Of a stretch of 64,000 bases of DNA, positions 7,823 to 16,469 are shown one piece after another. The first letter of the stretch is position 1; every line of letters begins with the position of its first letter. Source of the stretch: Chryseobacterium luteum (GTDB taxonomy: Bacteria; Bacteroidota; Bacteroidia; Flavobacteriales; Weeksellaceae); contig NZ_JPRO01000001.1 of the NCBI RefSeq assembly GCF_000737785.1, positions 496,001 through 560,000 on the forward strand, written 5' to 3'. The position numbers and the translations under genes were made by a program. Under the pieces are notes generated by a model. That model made no database searches. It saw nothing but the letters and a program-made list of their open reading frames with translations, and was not told where the DNA came from.

Positions 7823-9814
7823 TTACTCTTTTAAAGCTGTGATTTCATCCCTAAGTTTGGCGGCTTTTATAAAATCAAGATTTTTAGCGGCAGCCTCCAT
7901 TTCTTTCTGCTTCTGTCCGATGATTTTTTCAATGTCTTTATTCCCATAGCTGGCTTTTGTTTCCGCTGCTTTCTGAAGAATTTCCTTCTGCGTATATTTT
8001 GGATCAGGGAAATCTTTACTTCTTCCCACAAGATTTTCAGAGATCTTTTTATTTAAGGCCGTAGGAACAAGTCCGTTCGCTTCATTGTGCTGGATCTGCT
8101 TATTACGGCGATATTCTGTCTCATCCAAAGCGGCCTGCATAGACTTGGTAATCTTATCGGCATACATGATCGCTTTTCCGTTAACATTTCTTGCGGCACG
8201 TCCTACAGTCTGGATCATTGATCTTCGGCTTCTCAGCATGCCCTCTTTATCAGCGTCCAGAATAGCAACCAGGGAGACTTCCGGAAGGTCAAGTCCTTCC
8301 CTTAACAGGTTCACTCCAATTAAAACATCAAAAAGTCCCAAACGTAGGTCCTGCATGATCTGGATACGCTCAAGCGTCTCTACATCTGAGTGGATATATC
8401 TTGTCCTGATCCCGAATTTCATAAAATATTTCGTAAGTTCCTCTGCCATTTTCTTCGTTAAGGTCGTTACCAGAACTCTTTCGTCGGCATCTGATCTTTT
8501 CCGGATTTCTTCCATTAGATCATCGATCTGGTTCAGACTTGGTCTTACCTCAATGACAGGATCCAGAAGACCTGTCGGACGGATGATTTGTTCAATGTAA
8601 GCTCCTCCTGTTTTTTTAAGCTCATAATCAGCCGGGGTTGCAGAAACATAGATCACCTGATTTTGCATGGTTTCAAACTCTTCAAATTTAAGAGGTCTGT
8701 TATCCATAGCAGCAGGAAGCCTGAATCCATATTCCACCAAAGCTTCTTTTCTGCTTCGGTCACCGCCGTACATGGCGTGCACCTGGGGAATGGTAACGTG
8801 GCTTTCATCAATGACCATTAAAAAATCTTTTGGAAAATAATCGATCAGGCAGAACGGTCTTGAGCCAGGAAGTCTTCCGTCCAGATATCTTGAATAGTTT
8901 TCAATCCCGGAACAGTAGCCGAGCTCCTTGATCATTTCAAGATCAAGCTCTGTCCTTTCCTGCAGTCTTTTTGCTTCCAGAGGCTTTTCGATAGAATTGA
9001 AGAAGTCTACCTGCTTCACCATATCATCCTGGATGCTTCTGATCGCTCCGTTTAAAGTTTCCTTTGATGTTACAAAGAGATTGGCAGGATAGATCTGGAT
9101 CTGGTCAAAATTAGCTTCAACATTGCCGCTTACGGGATCAAAGCTCTGGATTTTTTCAATTTCATCTCCAAAAAACTGAATTCTTACCGCATTATCAGCA
9201 TAGGCCGGGAAAACATCAATGACATCTCCTTTTACGCGGAACGTACCTCTTTGGAAGTCTCCTAGTGTTCTGGAATATAATGCATTAACTAAAGAATGCA
9301 GAAGCGCCGTTCTGGTCACTTTTTCTCCGATGGCTAATGTAATAAGCGACTTATGAAATTCTGACGGGTTTCCTATACCATAAATACAGGAAACGGAAGC
9401 TACAATAAGAACATCCCTTCTCCCAGAAAGCAGACTGGCTGTTGCAGAAAGACGCAGTTTTTCCACTTCTTCATTGATGCTCAGATCTTTTTCAATATAA
9501 GTTCCGGTTGTTGCAATATAGGCTTCCGGCTGGTAATAATCGTAGTAGCTGACAAAATATTCAACGGCGTTATCGGGAAAGAATTCCTTAAACTCCATGA
9601 ATAACTGTGCTGCCAGGGTTTTATTATGAGCAAGAACCAAAGTGGGTTTTTGTACATTCTGCACAACATTTGCGACGGTAAATGTTTTTCCGGAACCCGT
9701 CACCCCAAGAAGGGTCTGGTATTTTTCGCCGATCTCAATGCCTTCGGTAAGCTTCTCAATGGCTTGCGGCTGGTCGCCTGTAGGTTTATATTCTGATTGA
9801 AGATTAAAATTCAT
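7823..9814 (-). CDS. uvrB: Excinuclease ABC subunit B
   Basis: 663 residues from the ATG at 9814, the usual UvrB length. UvrB is the damage-verifying helicase-like subunit of nucleotide excision repair. It is handed DNA by UvrA and recruits UvrC. Motifs include Walker A GVTGSGKT near residue 40, the beta-hairpin region EYFVSYYDYYQPEAYIA, DEE-type box VIDESH, helicase motif VSATPADYE, and motif VI TVGRAARNVNGKAIMYAD. The C-terminal UVR domain has QKQKEMEAAAKNLDFIKAAKLRDEI. A longer frame to 9835 exists, but its ATG lies within the promoter element at 9833-9840. Confidence 0.98.
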   Translation of the reverse strand: MNFNLQSEYKPTGDQPQAIEKLTEGIEIGEKYQTLLGVTGSGKTFTVANVVQNVQKPTLVLAHNKTLAAQLFMEFKEFFPDNAVEYFVSYYDYYQPEAYIATTGTYIEKDLSINEEVEKLRLSATASLLSGRRDVLIVASVSCIYGIGNPSEFHKSLITLAIGEKVTRTALLHSLVNALYSRTLGDFQRGTFRVKGDVIDVFPAYADNAVRIQFFGDEIEKIQSFDPVSGNVEANFDQIQIYPANLFVTSKETLNGAIRSIQDDMVKQVDFFNSIEKPLEAKRLQERTELDLEMIKELGYCSGIENYSRYLDGRLPGSRPFCLIDYFPKDFLMVIDESHVTIPQVHAMYGGDRSRKEALVEYGFRLPAAMDNRPLKFEEFETMQNQVIYVSATPADYELKKTGGAYIEQIIRPTGLLDPVIEVRPSLNQIDDLMEEIRKRSDADERVLVTTLTKKMAEELTKYFMKFGIRTRYIHSDVETLERIQIMQDLRLGLFDVLIGVNLLREGLDLPEVSLVAILDADKEGMLRSRRSMIQTVGRAARNVNGKAIMYADKITKSMQAALDETEYRRNKQIQHNEANGLVPTALNKKISENLVGRSKDFPDPKYTQKEILQKAAETKASYGNKDIEKIIGQKQKEMEAAAKNLDFIKAAKLRDEITALKE

Positions 9815-9832
9815 AGGAAATGATGTATACAA

Positions 9833-9840
9833 CAAAAATA
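9833..9840 (-). promoter_or_regulatory. -7 promoter element of uvrB
   Basis: The minus strand reads TATTTTTG (TAnnTTTG) 19 bases ahead of the ATG at 9814. It fixes the uvrB start downstream of the longest open frame. Confidence 0.6.
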
Positions 9841-9940
9841 CGAAAGAAATTTTTAGCCTTCATAGAGTAATAAAAATTTACGCATGCAAATTTTTATGGC
9901 ATTATTTTTCTATTTATCTTTTTACCCTAATCACAACACT

Positions 9941-11158
9941 ATGAAATTCAATCAATTTTATGTACCCGCACTCAGTGTTTTTTTACTTTTAACTTCATGT
10001 AACAAGAATAATGCGAGTGCCCAGCAGACAGGAAGCGACGGCAGTGTAGAAACCGAAAAACCGAATACCAGCTATAAGCCGGCTTTCAAAGGACAAACCA
10101 GAATTAAAGCTGTAAAAACCACGGCTGCCTACAAAGTAGAAGTCCTTAATAAAGACCTTGGCCGGCCCTGGGGAATTATTAATCTCCCCGACGGAAGGTT
10201 TCTAATTACCGATAAAAACGGCCATATGAACGTAGTTTCTACAGATGGAAAACAAGTCTCTAAAATCGAGGGATTCCCAAAAGTAGATTCAAAAGGTCAG
10301 GGAGGAATGCTGGATGTAGCACTTGATCCGGACTTTAAAACCAATAATATTATTTATTTCAGCTTTTCAGAACCGTTCGGAGAAGGAAACCTGACGTCGG
10401 TAGCGAAAGGAAAACTCTCGGCTGATCTTAAAAATATTTCAGGAGTCAAAGTTATTTTCCGGGCAGAACCTTCGTATGACGGGGATAAGCATTACGGAAG
10501 CAGACTGGAATTTGACAAAGACGGAAATTTATTTGTGAGTACAGGAGAGAGGTCTGATAAGGAAACAAGAGTTTATGCCCAAAAAACAGATAATTATTTA
10601 GGGAAAATTCTGAAAATTACCAAAGACGGTAAACCTGCTCCCGGAAATCCGTTTATTGGGAAACAGGGATATAAGCCCGAAATCTATGCCTATGGTGTAA
10701 GAAATCCACAGGGAATGGCAATAGATCCGAACGGAACGCTTTGGGATGTTGAAATGGGACCAAGAGGTGGCGATGAAATCAACCTGATACAACCCGGGAA
10801 GAACTACGGCTGGGGAGATGTAACCTATGGAATTGAATATTCAGGGGCAAAAGTAGGAAATGGAATTACCCAAAAAGAAGGCACGGAACAACCAGTTTAC
10901 TACTGGGATCCAGTAATCTCACCAAGCGGAGTAGCCTTTTATACAGGAAACATGGAAGAATGGAAGGGGAACCTGATGATCGGATGTCTGAGCGGCGAGC
11001 ATATTAACAGGATTGTAATGAAGGATAATAAAGTAGTGGGAGAGGAACGCCTTCTTGCCGATCAAAAAGAACGCTTCAGAGATGTTCTGAATGGGATGGA
11101 TGGCAACCTGTATGCAGTTACAGACAGCGGTAAATTATATAAAATTTCTAAAAAATAA
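9941..11158 (+). CDS. PQQ-dependent sugar dehydrogenase, lipoprotein
   Basis: 405 residues from the ATG at 9941. That start gives a clean lipoprotein signal peptide ending LLLTSC, so the protein is probably anchored in the envelope. The rest is the six-bladed propeller of the soluble glucose / aldose sugar dehydrogenase family (GSDH). Recognisable blocks are LGRPWGI-x-x-LPDGR, GGMLDVALDPDF, HYGSRLEFDKDGNLFVSTGER, AYGVRNPQGMAIDP and WDVEMGPRGGDEINL. Such enzymes oxidise sugars in the periplasm using PQQ. No PQQ biosynthesis genes are in this window, so cofactor supply is unknown. The longest frame begins at 9884 but would put polar sequence before the signal. Confidence 0.9.
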   Translation: MKFNQFYVPALSVFLLLTSCNKNNASAQQTGSDGSVETEKPNTSYKPAFKGQTRIKAVKTTAAYKVEVLNKDLGRPWGIINLPDGRFLITDKNGHMNVVSTDGKQVSKIEGFPKVDSKGQGGMLDVALDPDFKTNNIIYFSFSEPFGEGNLTSVAKGKLSADLKNISGVKVIFRAEPSYDGDKHYGSRLEFDKDGNLFVSTGERSDKETRVYAQKTDNYLGKILKITKDGKPAPGNPFIGKQGYKPEIYAYGVRNPQGMAIDPNGTLWDVEMGPRGGDEINLIQPGKNYGWGDVTYGIEYSGAKVGNGITQKEGTEQPVYYWDPVISPSGVAFYTGNMEEWKGNLMIGCLSGEHINRIVMKDNKVVGEERLLADQKERFRDVLNGMDGNLYAVTDSGKLYKISKK

Positions 11159-11162
11159 ATTG

Positions 11163-11192
11163 AAGGCCTCCCGGAAATTTCCGGGAGACCTT
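11163..11192. terminator. Bidirectional terminator between the sugar dehydrogenase and PatB-like genes
   Basis: A near-perfect 30-base palindrome (one C/A mismatch) in which CTCCCGGAAAT pairs with ATTTCCGGGAG. It is followed by an A/T-rich run ending in seven Ts near 11203-11209, and lies between convergent genes. Confidence 0.75.
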
Positions 11193-11225
11193 TAAAAATT
11201 GCTTTTTTTAACTTAATTTTTAAAT

Positions 11226-12383
11226 TTAAAAACTTCTGATAATTCGGTCAAGTCCCTCCTCTAAAATTTCCTGAGAAGTAGAGAAGCAGATCCTGATATG
11301 CCCTTCCGCCCCTTTTCCAAACCACTTTTCAGAGCCGGGAACTACAGCTACTTTCCCATGCTGAAGGACGTGCCGGGTGAATTCGTCGCTGGTCAAATTA
11401 TTTTTGATCTCCGGAAATAATACAAAAGTAGCTTCAGGTAAATTAGGACTTAAGATTTCCGAACGGCTGAGAATATTAAAGGCGAGATCTCTGTTGTGCT
11501 GAAGATGGCTCAAAAAATCTTTATACCACGGTTTAGCTCTTTCCAAAGCTACACTTCCTGCGATCTGTGAAAGTGTTGATACACCTTCTATCGTAGAATT
11601 GAAATTAGATTTCTCTATAAAATCATCCAGAATTTCCTGATTGTTGCACAAAACAGCACCGATCCTCAGGCCTGCGATTCCAAATGATTTTGAAAATCCG
11701 TAAACAGTAAAGCTCTTTTTCTTTGCCTCTTCCGAAACTGATGAATAAGTATGGAAATCCCTATTGTCATAGACAATGTCGCTCCATATCTCATCACTCA
11801 TGACCCAAAGATCATGGGCGGCGGCAATTTCGGAGAATTTTTTCAGAATTTCCTTAGAATACACCTTTCCAAGCGGATTATGGGGGTTGCAGATGCTGAT
11901 CAGTTTGGTTTTCGGGTTGATGAGATGCACCAGCTTTTCAAAATCTATAGCTCCTGTTATGTGATCTACGGGGCATAGTTTCACGGTTCCGCCTGCCGCT
12001 TCCACCGATTTTTTGAACAGAAAATCTACCGGATCTAAAATAATGGCCTCGTCTCCCGGTTTCAAAACATAGGATGCGATCAGGAACATTCCCTGCGCAG
12101 CACTGTTTACTGCCAGTACGTTTTCAGGAGTAAAATTCCCGTGTTTTTCTGTATTAAAGTGGTCTGCAACGCTTTTTTTAAACTCAGGAAGCCCGGAAAA
12201 CGGACCATAGCTGAGGTAGCCGTCTTTGATGTATTCAATAATTCCCTGCTCTATTTCCGGGGCTGTTCTGAAGTCCGGATCCGCGGCGGTAAGCGGGATA
12301 ACGCCTTCTTCTATCGCGGCCCATCTTCCATTATAGGCTTTTCTTTTTAAAGCTTCAAAATTGATATCGTTATTCGTAAACAT
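11226..12383 (-). CDS. PatB/MalY-type aminotransferase, probable C-S lyase
   Basis: 385 residues of the class I/II PLP aminotransferase fold. Motifs are the N-terminal LTAADPDFRTAPEI, the middle ISICNPHNPLGKVYS and VMSDEIWSDIVYD, and the PLP-lysine block VYGFSKSFGIAGLRIGAV (Lys near residue 230). The overall pattern matches the PatB/MalY subfamily, which often has cystathionine beta-lyase activity. A true aminotransferase is the alternative. It lies 5 bases after the FAD monooxygenase gene and is probably transcribed with it from the promoter at 13536-13543. Confidence 0.82.
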   Translation of the reverse strand: MFTNNDINFEALKRKAYNGRWAAIEEGVIPLTAADPDFRTAPEIEQGIIEYIKDGYLSYGPFSGLPEFKKSVADHFNTEKHGNFTPENVLAVNSAAQGMFLIASYVLKPGDEAIILDPVDFLFKKSVEAAGGTVKLCPVDHITGAIDFEKLVHLINPKTKLISICNPHNPLGKVYSKEILKKFSEIAAAHDLWVMSDEIWSDIVYDNRDFHTYSSVSEEAKKKSFTVYGFSKSFGIAGLRIGAVLCNNQEILDDFIEKSNFNSTIEGVSTLSQIAGSVALERAKPWYKDFLSHLQHNRDLAFNILSRSEILSPNLPEATFVLFPEIKNNLTSDEFTRHVLQHGKVAVVPGSEKWFGKGAEGHIRICFSTSQEILEEGLDRIIRSF

Positions 12384-12388
12384 TCTCT

Positions 12389-13468
12389 TTATTTGTAGGA
12401 TATGGGTAAAATATTTTCTGTCTGCTGATGAAGGGGTTTTAGAAACTGGTCCAGCAAAATCCTTCCATTTCTGATGTGGGTCTCTATTTCCGGTTTTCTT
12501 TCAGTTTCATATTTAATGAAAGCATTAGCCGTGTTTTTTTCTGAAATTAAATACTGAGTCAGAGAAAAAGAATCCTTTAACGCAGAGGTCACGCCCTGGC
12601 TTGTAAAAGGAATAAGCGGATGTGCAGCATCTCCGATGAAAACAATATTGTCCTTGTGAAAGGAATTAAGCTTTTCCAGCTCATACACCCTCCATAAATG
12701 AACATTTGCATAATCTGATTCTTTGACAATAGAAGATACCACAGGATCCCAGTCGTTAAAAACTTCAAGCATATATTTTTTCAAATTGTCAGCGGAGCAT
12801 TCTTCACTTATTGTGTACTTCTCATTATCAAACTGGGAATACCATAAAACCGTATCTTCAGAAAGCTTCAGGATTCCAAAGGCCAGTCCGCCGTCCTCAT
12901 GATGGTATTTCATAAAATTGTTCTCCAAACGCGCAGCAATGTCTCGGGATTTGATGATGTTGACGATTTCGTTTTCCTGGACGGTTTTCATGATCTCATC
13001 CTTGAATATTTCCCTTCTGATGCGGCTTTTAGAACCATCCGAAACAATCACGAGATCAGAATTTATATAAGTTCCGTCCTGCTTTTTCAATTTCCCTTTT
13101 TGGATATTGCATGGAGCGACTGTTTCCTCATAGGAGATCTTTTCGGCCGGAATATTCTGAGCAAGGATTTTGATCAGAGCGCTTCTTGAAATCACGAAAA
13201 CATCCTGGAGATGCTTTTCTGCAAGAATTTCCCCTGTATGGGAGTACCGGATATATTTTTTTAAAAAACTACCCTGCTTAAAAAGTACGGAAAGGTCTAT
13301 GATCTGTGAAAGATATTCTATACCCTCTTTCGGAAGCAGAAAGCCATGACCGGTAAGATCATATTTTTTTCTCCTTTCGTAAACGTGGTAATCTAATTGG
13401 TGTTTCTCTAAATAATTCGCTATGCTTAAGCCGGATATGCCGGCGCCCACGACAGCAATTTTGTTCAT
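12389..13468 (-). CDS. FAD-dependent aromatic monooxygenase-like protein
   Basis: 359 residues of the class A flavoprotein monooxygenase family (PF01494 type). The dinucleotide-binding motif GAGISGLSIANYL is at residues 8-20, an intermediate DG-type segment VIVSDGSKSRIRREIF lies near residue 140, and the second FAD motif GDAAHPLIPFTSQG is near residue 275. Enzymes of this family hydroxylate or epoxidise aromatic or lipid substrates with NAD(P)H. The substrate cannot be read from sequence. It is the first gene of a two-gene unit with the PatB-like enzyme and lies downstream of tryptophanase, separated from it by a terminator. Confidence 0.85.
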   Translation of the reverse strand: MNKIAVVGAGISGLSIANYLEKHQLDYHVYERRKKYDLTGHGFLLPKEGIEYLSQIIDLSVLFKQGSFLKKYIRYSHTGEILAEKHLQDVFVISRSALIKILAQNIPAEKISYEETVAPCNIQKGKLKKQDGTYINSDLVIVSDGSKSRIRREIFKDEIMKTVQENEIVNIIKSRDIAARLENNFMKYHHEDGGLAFGILKLSEDTVLWYSQFDNEKYTISEECSADNLKKYMLEVFNDWDPVVSSIVKESDYANVHLWRVYELEKLNSFHKDNIVFIGDAAHPLIPFTSQGVTSALKDSFSLTQYLISEKNTANAFIKYETERKPEIETHIRNGRILLDQFLKPLHQQTENILPISYK

Positions 13469-13535
13469 TTTGGAATAGTGGATTTTTCAGTTAGTGTTTC
13501 AGTTTACATTTACTGAATGGTTATTTTGATAAGTG

Positions 13536-13543
13536 CAAATGTA
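13536..13543 (-). promoter_or_regulatory. -7 promoter element of the monooxygenase operon
   Basis: The minus strand reads TACATTTG (TAnnTTTG), 67 bases before the ATG at 13468 and downstream of the tnaA terminator. Confidence 0.55.
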
Positions 13544-13673
13544 AATTAAAAACATTCATTAATTGAAGAAAATAAACGAATATGATTTGAAATTGCTGGG
13601 AAATAAAATGAAAAAAATGACATTTTCTGTGTTTTTTAAAAAAATGGAGTTAATTTTTTATTCAATGTCAATA

Positions 13674-13701
13674 AATAAAAAAACCGGGAAGTAGTCCCGG
13701 T
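13674..13701 (-). terminator. Rho-independent terminator of tnaA
   Basis: On the minus strand ACCGGGA pairs with TCCCGGT around a 5-base loop (stem 13683-13689 with 13695-13701) and is followed by a T-rich tract (13674-13682), 8 bases after the tnaA stop codon. Confidence 0.85.
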
Positions 13702-13708
13702 CTTATTG

Positions 13709-15085
13709 TTATGCTTCCTCAAGCTGTACTGTAAAATGTCTTAACAGATCCGGCTCCCAGGTGATCTTGTATCCTTTGGAAATCTCATCCCGTCTTTCGT
13801 AAACATTTCTGATTGCCGCAGCAATATAATCCATATGGTTGTTCGTGTATGTTCTTCGGGGAATTGCAAGGCGTACCAGTTCCAGCTTTGGATAACGGTT
13901 TTCCCTGGTTTCAGGATCTCTGTCTGCCAGTAATGTACCTATTTCTACAGTTCTGATCCCTGCTTCTTTGTAGATCTCCAGTCCTAAAGTCTGTGCGGGA
14001 TATTCCGCTCTGGATACTTTTGGAAGGAAATTCAGAGAATCGATGAAAACAGCGTGGCCACCAATCGGCTTCTGAACGGGAATTCCGTATTCGATCAGTC
14101 TGTTTCCAAGATATTCAACCTGTGAAATTCTGCTTTCAAGGTAAGCAAACTCTGTAGCTTCGTCCAGGCCTACAGCCAAAGCTGCCATATCTCTTCCGGC
14201 CATTCCTCCATAGGTGATGAACCCTTCATAAATAATTGTGAAATTGGAAGCTTTTCTGAAAATTTCCTCACTGTTTAAAGCGATAAATCCTCCGATGTTT
14301 ACCAGGCCGTCTTTCTTGGAGCTCATCGTCATTCCGTCTCCGTATGAGAAGACCTCTTTACAGATTTCTTTGATGCTTCTGTTTTCCTGTCCTTTTTCTC
14401 TTTTTTTGATGAAATAGGCATTTTCCGCGAATCGCGCCGAATCGAAGAAAACGGGAACTCCATAACGGTTGGACAGTTCTCTTACAGCTTTCATGTTTTC
14501 CAGGGAAACAGGCTGTCCTCCTGAAGAATTACAGGTAATCGTGATCAGGCAGAAAGGGATACTTTCTTTAGGATGGCTTTTATAAACCTCTTCTAATTTT
14601 TCTAAATCAATATTTCCTTTAAACGGATGCAGATCATTAATATCAAAAGCTTCATCAATAGTACAGTCGATAGCGTGTGCTTTTCTAAACTCTATATGGC
14701 CTTTTGTAGTGTCGAAATGAGAATTCCCCGGAACGACATCGCCTTCTTTAACAAGAACAGAGAAAAGGACATTTTCTGCAGCTCTTCCCTGGTGCGTAGG
14801 CAGTAAATATTTAAAACCGGTGATTTTTTCAACGGTATTATGAAGCTGTTCAAAAGAGCGGGATCCGGCGTAGCTTTCGTCTCCGGTCATTAATGCGCCC
14901 CACTGTCTGTCGGACATCGCACCCGTACCTGAATCAGTAAGAAGGTCAATGAAAACCTGTGATGATTTTAGGTTAAAAAGATTATAATTAGCTTCCTTCA
15001 GCCACTGTTCTCTTTCTTCTCTTGTAGACTGGCGGATTTCCTCCACCATTTTGATACGGAATGGTTCTGCGTATGGTAATTTCAT
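13709..15085 (-). CDS. tnaA: Tryptophanase
   Basis: 458 residues of the beta-eliminating lyase family. The PLP lysine is in DGMTMSSKKDGLVNIGG. Family blocks include LLTDSGTGAMSDRQW, PTHQGRAAEN and SARFAENAYFIKKRE. Three positions favour tryptophanase over the close relative tyrosine phenol-lyase: Asp in HFDTTKGH (tyrosine phenol-lyase has Thr), VEIGTLLADRD instead of the Arg-containing phenol-lyase loop, and His in LRHFTVQL near the C-terminus. The enzyme splits tryptophan to indole, pyruvate and ammonia. I see no TnaC-like leader peptide in the 91 bases upstream. A strong terminator follows the gene. Confidence 0.92.
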   Translation of the reverse strand: MKLPYAEPFRIKMVEEIRQSTREEREQWLKEANYNLFNLKSSQVFIDLLTDSGTGAMSDRQWGALMTGDESYAGSRSFEQLHNTVEKITGFKYLLPTHQGRAAENVLFSVLVKEGDVVPGNSHFDTTKGHIEFRKAHAIDCTIDEAFDINDLHPFKGNIDLEKLEEVYKSHPKESIPFCLITITCNSSGGQPVSLENMKAVRELSNRYGVPVFFDSARFAENAYFIKKREKGQENRSIKEICKEVFSYGDGMTMSSKKDGLVNIGGFIALNSEEIFRKASNFTIIYEGFITYGGMAGRDMAALAVGLDEATEFAYLESRISQVEYLGNRLIEYGIPVQKPIGGHAVFIDSLNFLPKVSRAEYPAQTLGLEIYKEAGIRTVEIGTLLADRDPETRENRYPKLELVRLAIPRRTYTNNHMDYIAAAIRNVYERRDEISKGYKITWEPDLLRHFTVQLEEA

Positions 15086-15176
15086 GCGTTAAAATATTTA
15101 TTGGATTGTTTGTAAAGAAAATTTATTTGAAAATAATTTCAAATTCATCAATGTATATTTAAAGAATCGGAAGAAA

Positions 15177-15794
15177 TTATTCCGGAGCTTTAAATATGTT
15201 ATCATCCGAATGGAACCCGGCTACACCGCCGCTTACTGCAAACTTCATGGCAGAAGCCGCCGTCATTCCCACCACAGGTTTGATGTTTTTTTCTTCAGTA
15301 ACAATTACCCATCCTGAAATAGCATAGGAGTGGGGCAGATATACCGCAACGTAATTGTGCTTCTCGACGTCCGACATTTCTTTTTGTGTAAGAAAGCCGA
15401 TTCTCCATATTTCCGGATTTTCATTTGTCTTTACCCACACAGGGTCGTTGAATTTCTTTTTGTCTCCCACAAATGATGACATGACATCTTTAGTAGGAGT
15501 ATAGATATGTTTTATTCCGGGAGTTTTTTCCAGAAGGCTGTCCATCGTGTCAAAAAAGAACCTTCCTACTACAAATTTATTTCCAAGATATCCCAGAACC
15601 GCAGTGATCAGTATGATTGAAACAAAAACCAGCCCCGGAATTTCCTTGGCGAGAGAAGGAACGATATTGTCAATAGCGCTCACCACATACCAGATCACAA
15701 AGATGGTAAGCCCTATTGGACCGATAATAACCAAACCCTGAAAGAAGTTTTTCAGAAAAAAATTGGCGATATTTTCGAAGGTTGGTTTTTTCAA
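15177..15794 (-). CDS. DUF502 family membrane protein
   Basis: 205 residues. Two N-terminal hydrophobic helices (about residues 17-40 and 52-74) precede a soluble part with GRFFFDTMDSLLEKTPGIKHIYTPTKDV and a Gly/Ala-rich C-terminus with the segment SAMKFAVSGGVAG. This matches DUF502, an uncharacterised inner-membrane family widespread in bacteria. The gap to miaE is 22 bases, so the two are probably co-transcribed. Confidence 0.85.
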   Translation of the reverse strand: MKKPTFENIANFFLKNFFQGLVIIGPIGLTIFVIWYVVSAIDNIVPSLAKEIPGLVFVSIILITAVLGYLGNKFVVGRFFFDTMDSLLEKTPGIKHIYTPTKDVMSSFVGDKKKFNDPVWVKTNENPEIWRIGFLTQKEMSDVEKHNYVAVYLPHSYAISGWVIVTEEKNIKPVVGMTAASAMKFAVSGGVAGFHSDDNIFKAPE

Positions 15795-15816
15795 CTTGGA
15801 TTTTTACTTTTTTATT

Positions 15817-16395
15817 TTAACCGTGGATTGTTTCTTTATTTCCGTATGATTTAATGATACTGGCTTCATATTCCAGCCATGCGTCCCAGCGTTTGTTTAC
15901 TTTTTCGGGATCTCCAAGCTGCCTTGCAAATCCTATAAAGGTAGTATAGTGGTTGGCTTCAGAGATCATCAGCTCTTTATAGAATGCTTTAAGCTCTTCA
16001 TCTTTAATGTTTTCGGTAAGAACTTTAAATCTTTCGCAGCTTCTGGCTTCAATCATGGCTGCAAAAAGCATTTTATCTGCAATCAGATCTTCCCTGCTTC
16101 CCTGGATAATAAATTTGGCCAGTTCATTCACATAATCATCTTTTCTTGGCCTGCCAAAAGTGTAGCCTCTTTTTTTGATGATCTCATGCACCTGATTGAA
16201 ATGATCCAGTTCTTCCTGCGCAATGGCCAGAAGTTCGGTAACAATTTCAGGATGCTCGGGAAGCATGGTAATTAAACCGATAGCATTAGTTGCTGCTTTC
16301 TGCTCACACCACGCATGGTCCGTTAAAATTTCTTCAATGTTTTCCTCTGCAATATTTGCCCACCTTGGGTCGGTAGGAAGTTTCAACTTAAACAT
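15817..16395 (-). CDS. miaE: tRNA-(ms2io6A)-hydroxylase
   Basis: 192 residues of the ferritin-like di-iron hydroxylase family. The metal-binding Glu and ExxH motifs are visible as EEILTDHAWCEQKAA (Glu and nearby ligands), AQEELDHFNQVHEII, MIEARSCERFKVL and ISEANHYTTFIGFARQ. MiaE hydroxylates the isopentenyl group of ms2i6A at position 37 of tRNAs that read U-starting codons. The methylthiolase that makes its substrate, MiaB, is encoded elsewhere in this window at 48370-49806. The gene is followed closely by the DUF502 gene. Confidence 0.92.
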   Translation of the reverse strand: MFKLKLPTDPRWANIAEENIEEILTDHAWCEQKAATNAIGLITMLPEHPEIVTELLAIAQEELDHFNQVHEIIKKRGYTFGRPRKDDYVNELAKFIIQGSREDLIADKMLFAAMIEARSCERFKVLTENIKDEELKAFYKELMISEANHYTTFIGFARQLGDPEKVNKRWDAWLEYEASIIKSYGNKETIHG

Positions 16396-16469
16396 GCTTT
16401 GAATTTTCTGTAAAATTAAAATAAATTGTGATAAGAAAGATATTTTATTTCAAATTGAGTGCTAAAGTG

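Noticed and set aside
8085..8600. Plus-strand open frame inside uvrB
   Set aside because: Antisense shadow of uvrB, which is full length and unmistakable.
13709..15085. Tyrosine phenol-lyase
   Set aside because: The key positions (Asp in FDTTKGH, VEIG loop, His in LRHFT) follow tryptophanase, not tyrosine phenol-lyase.
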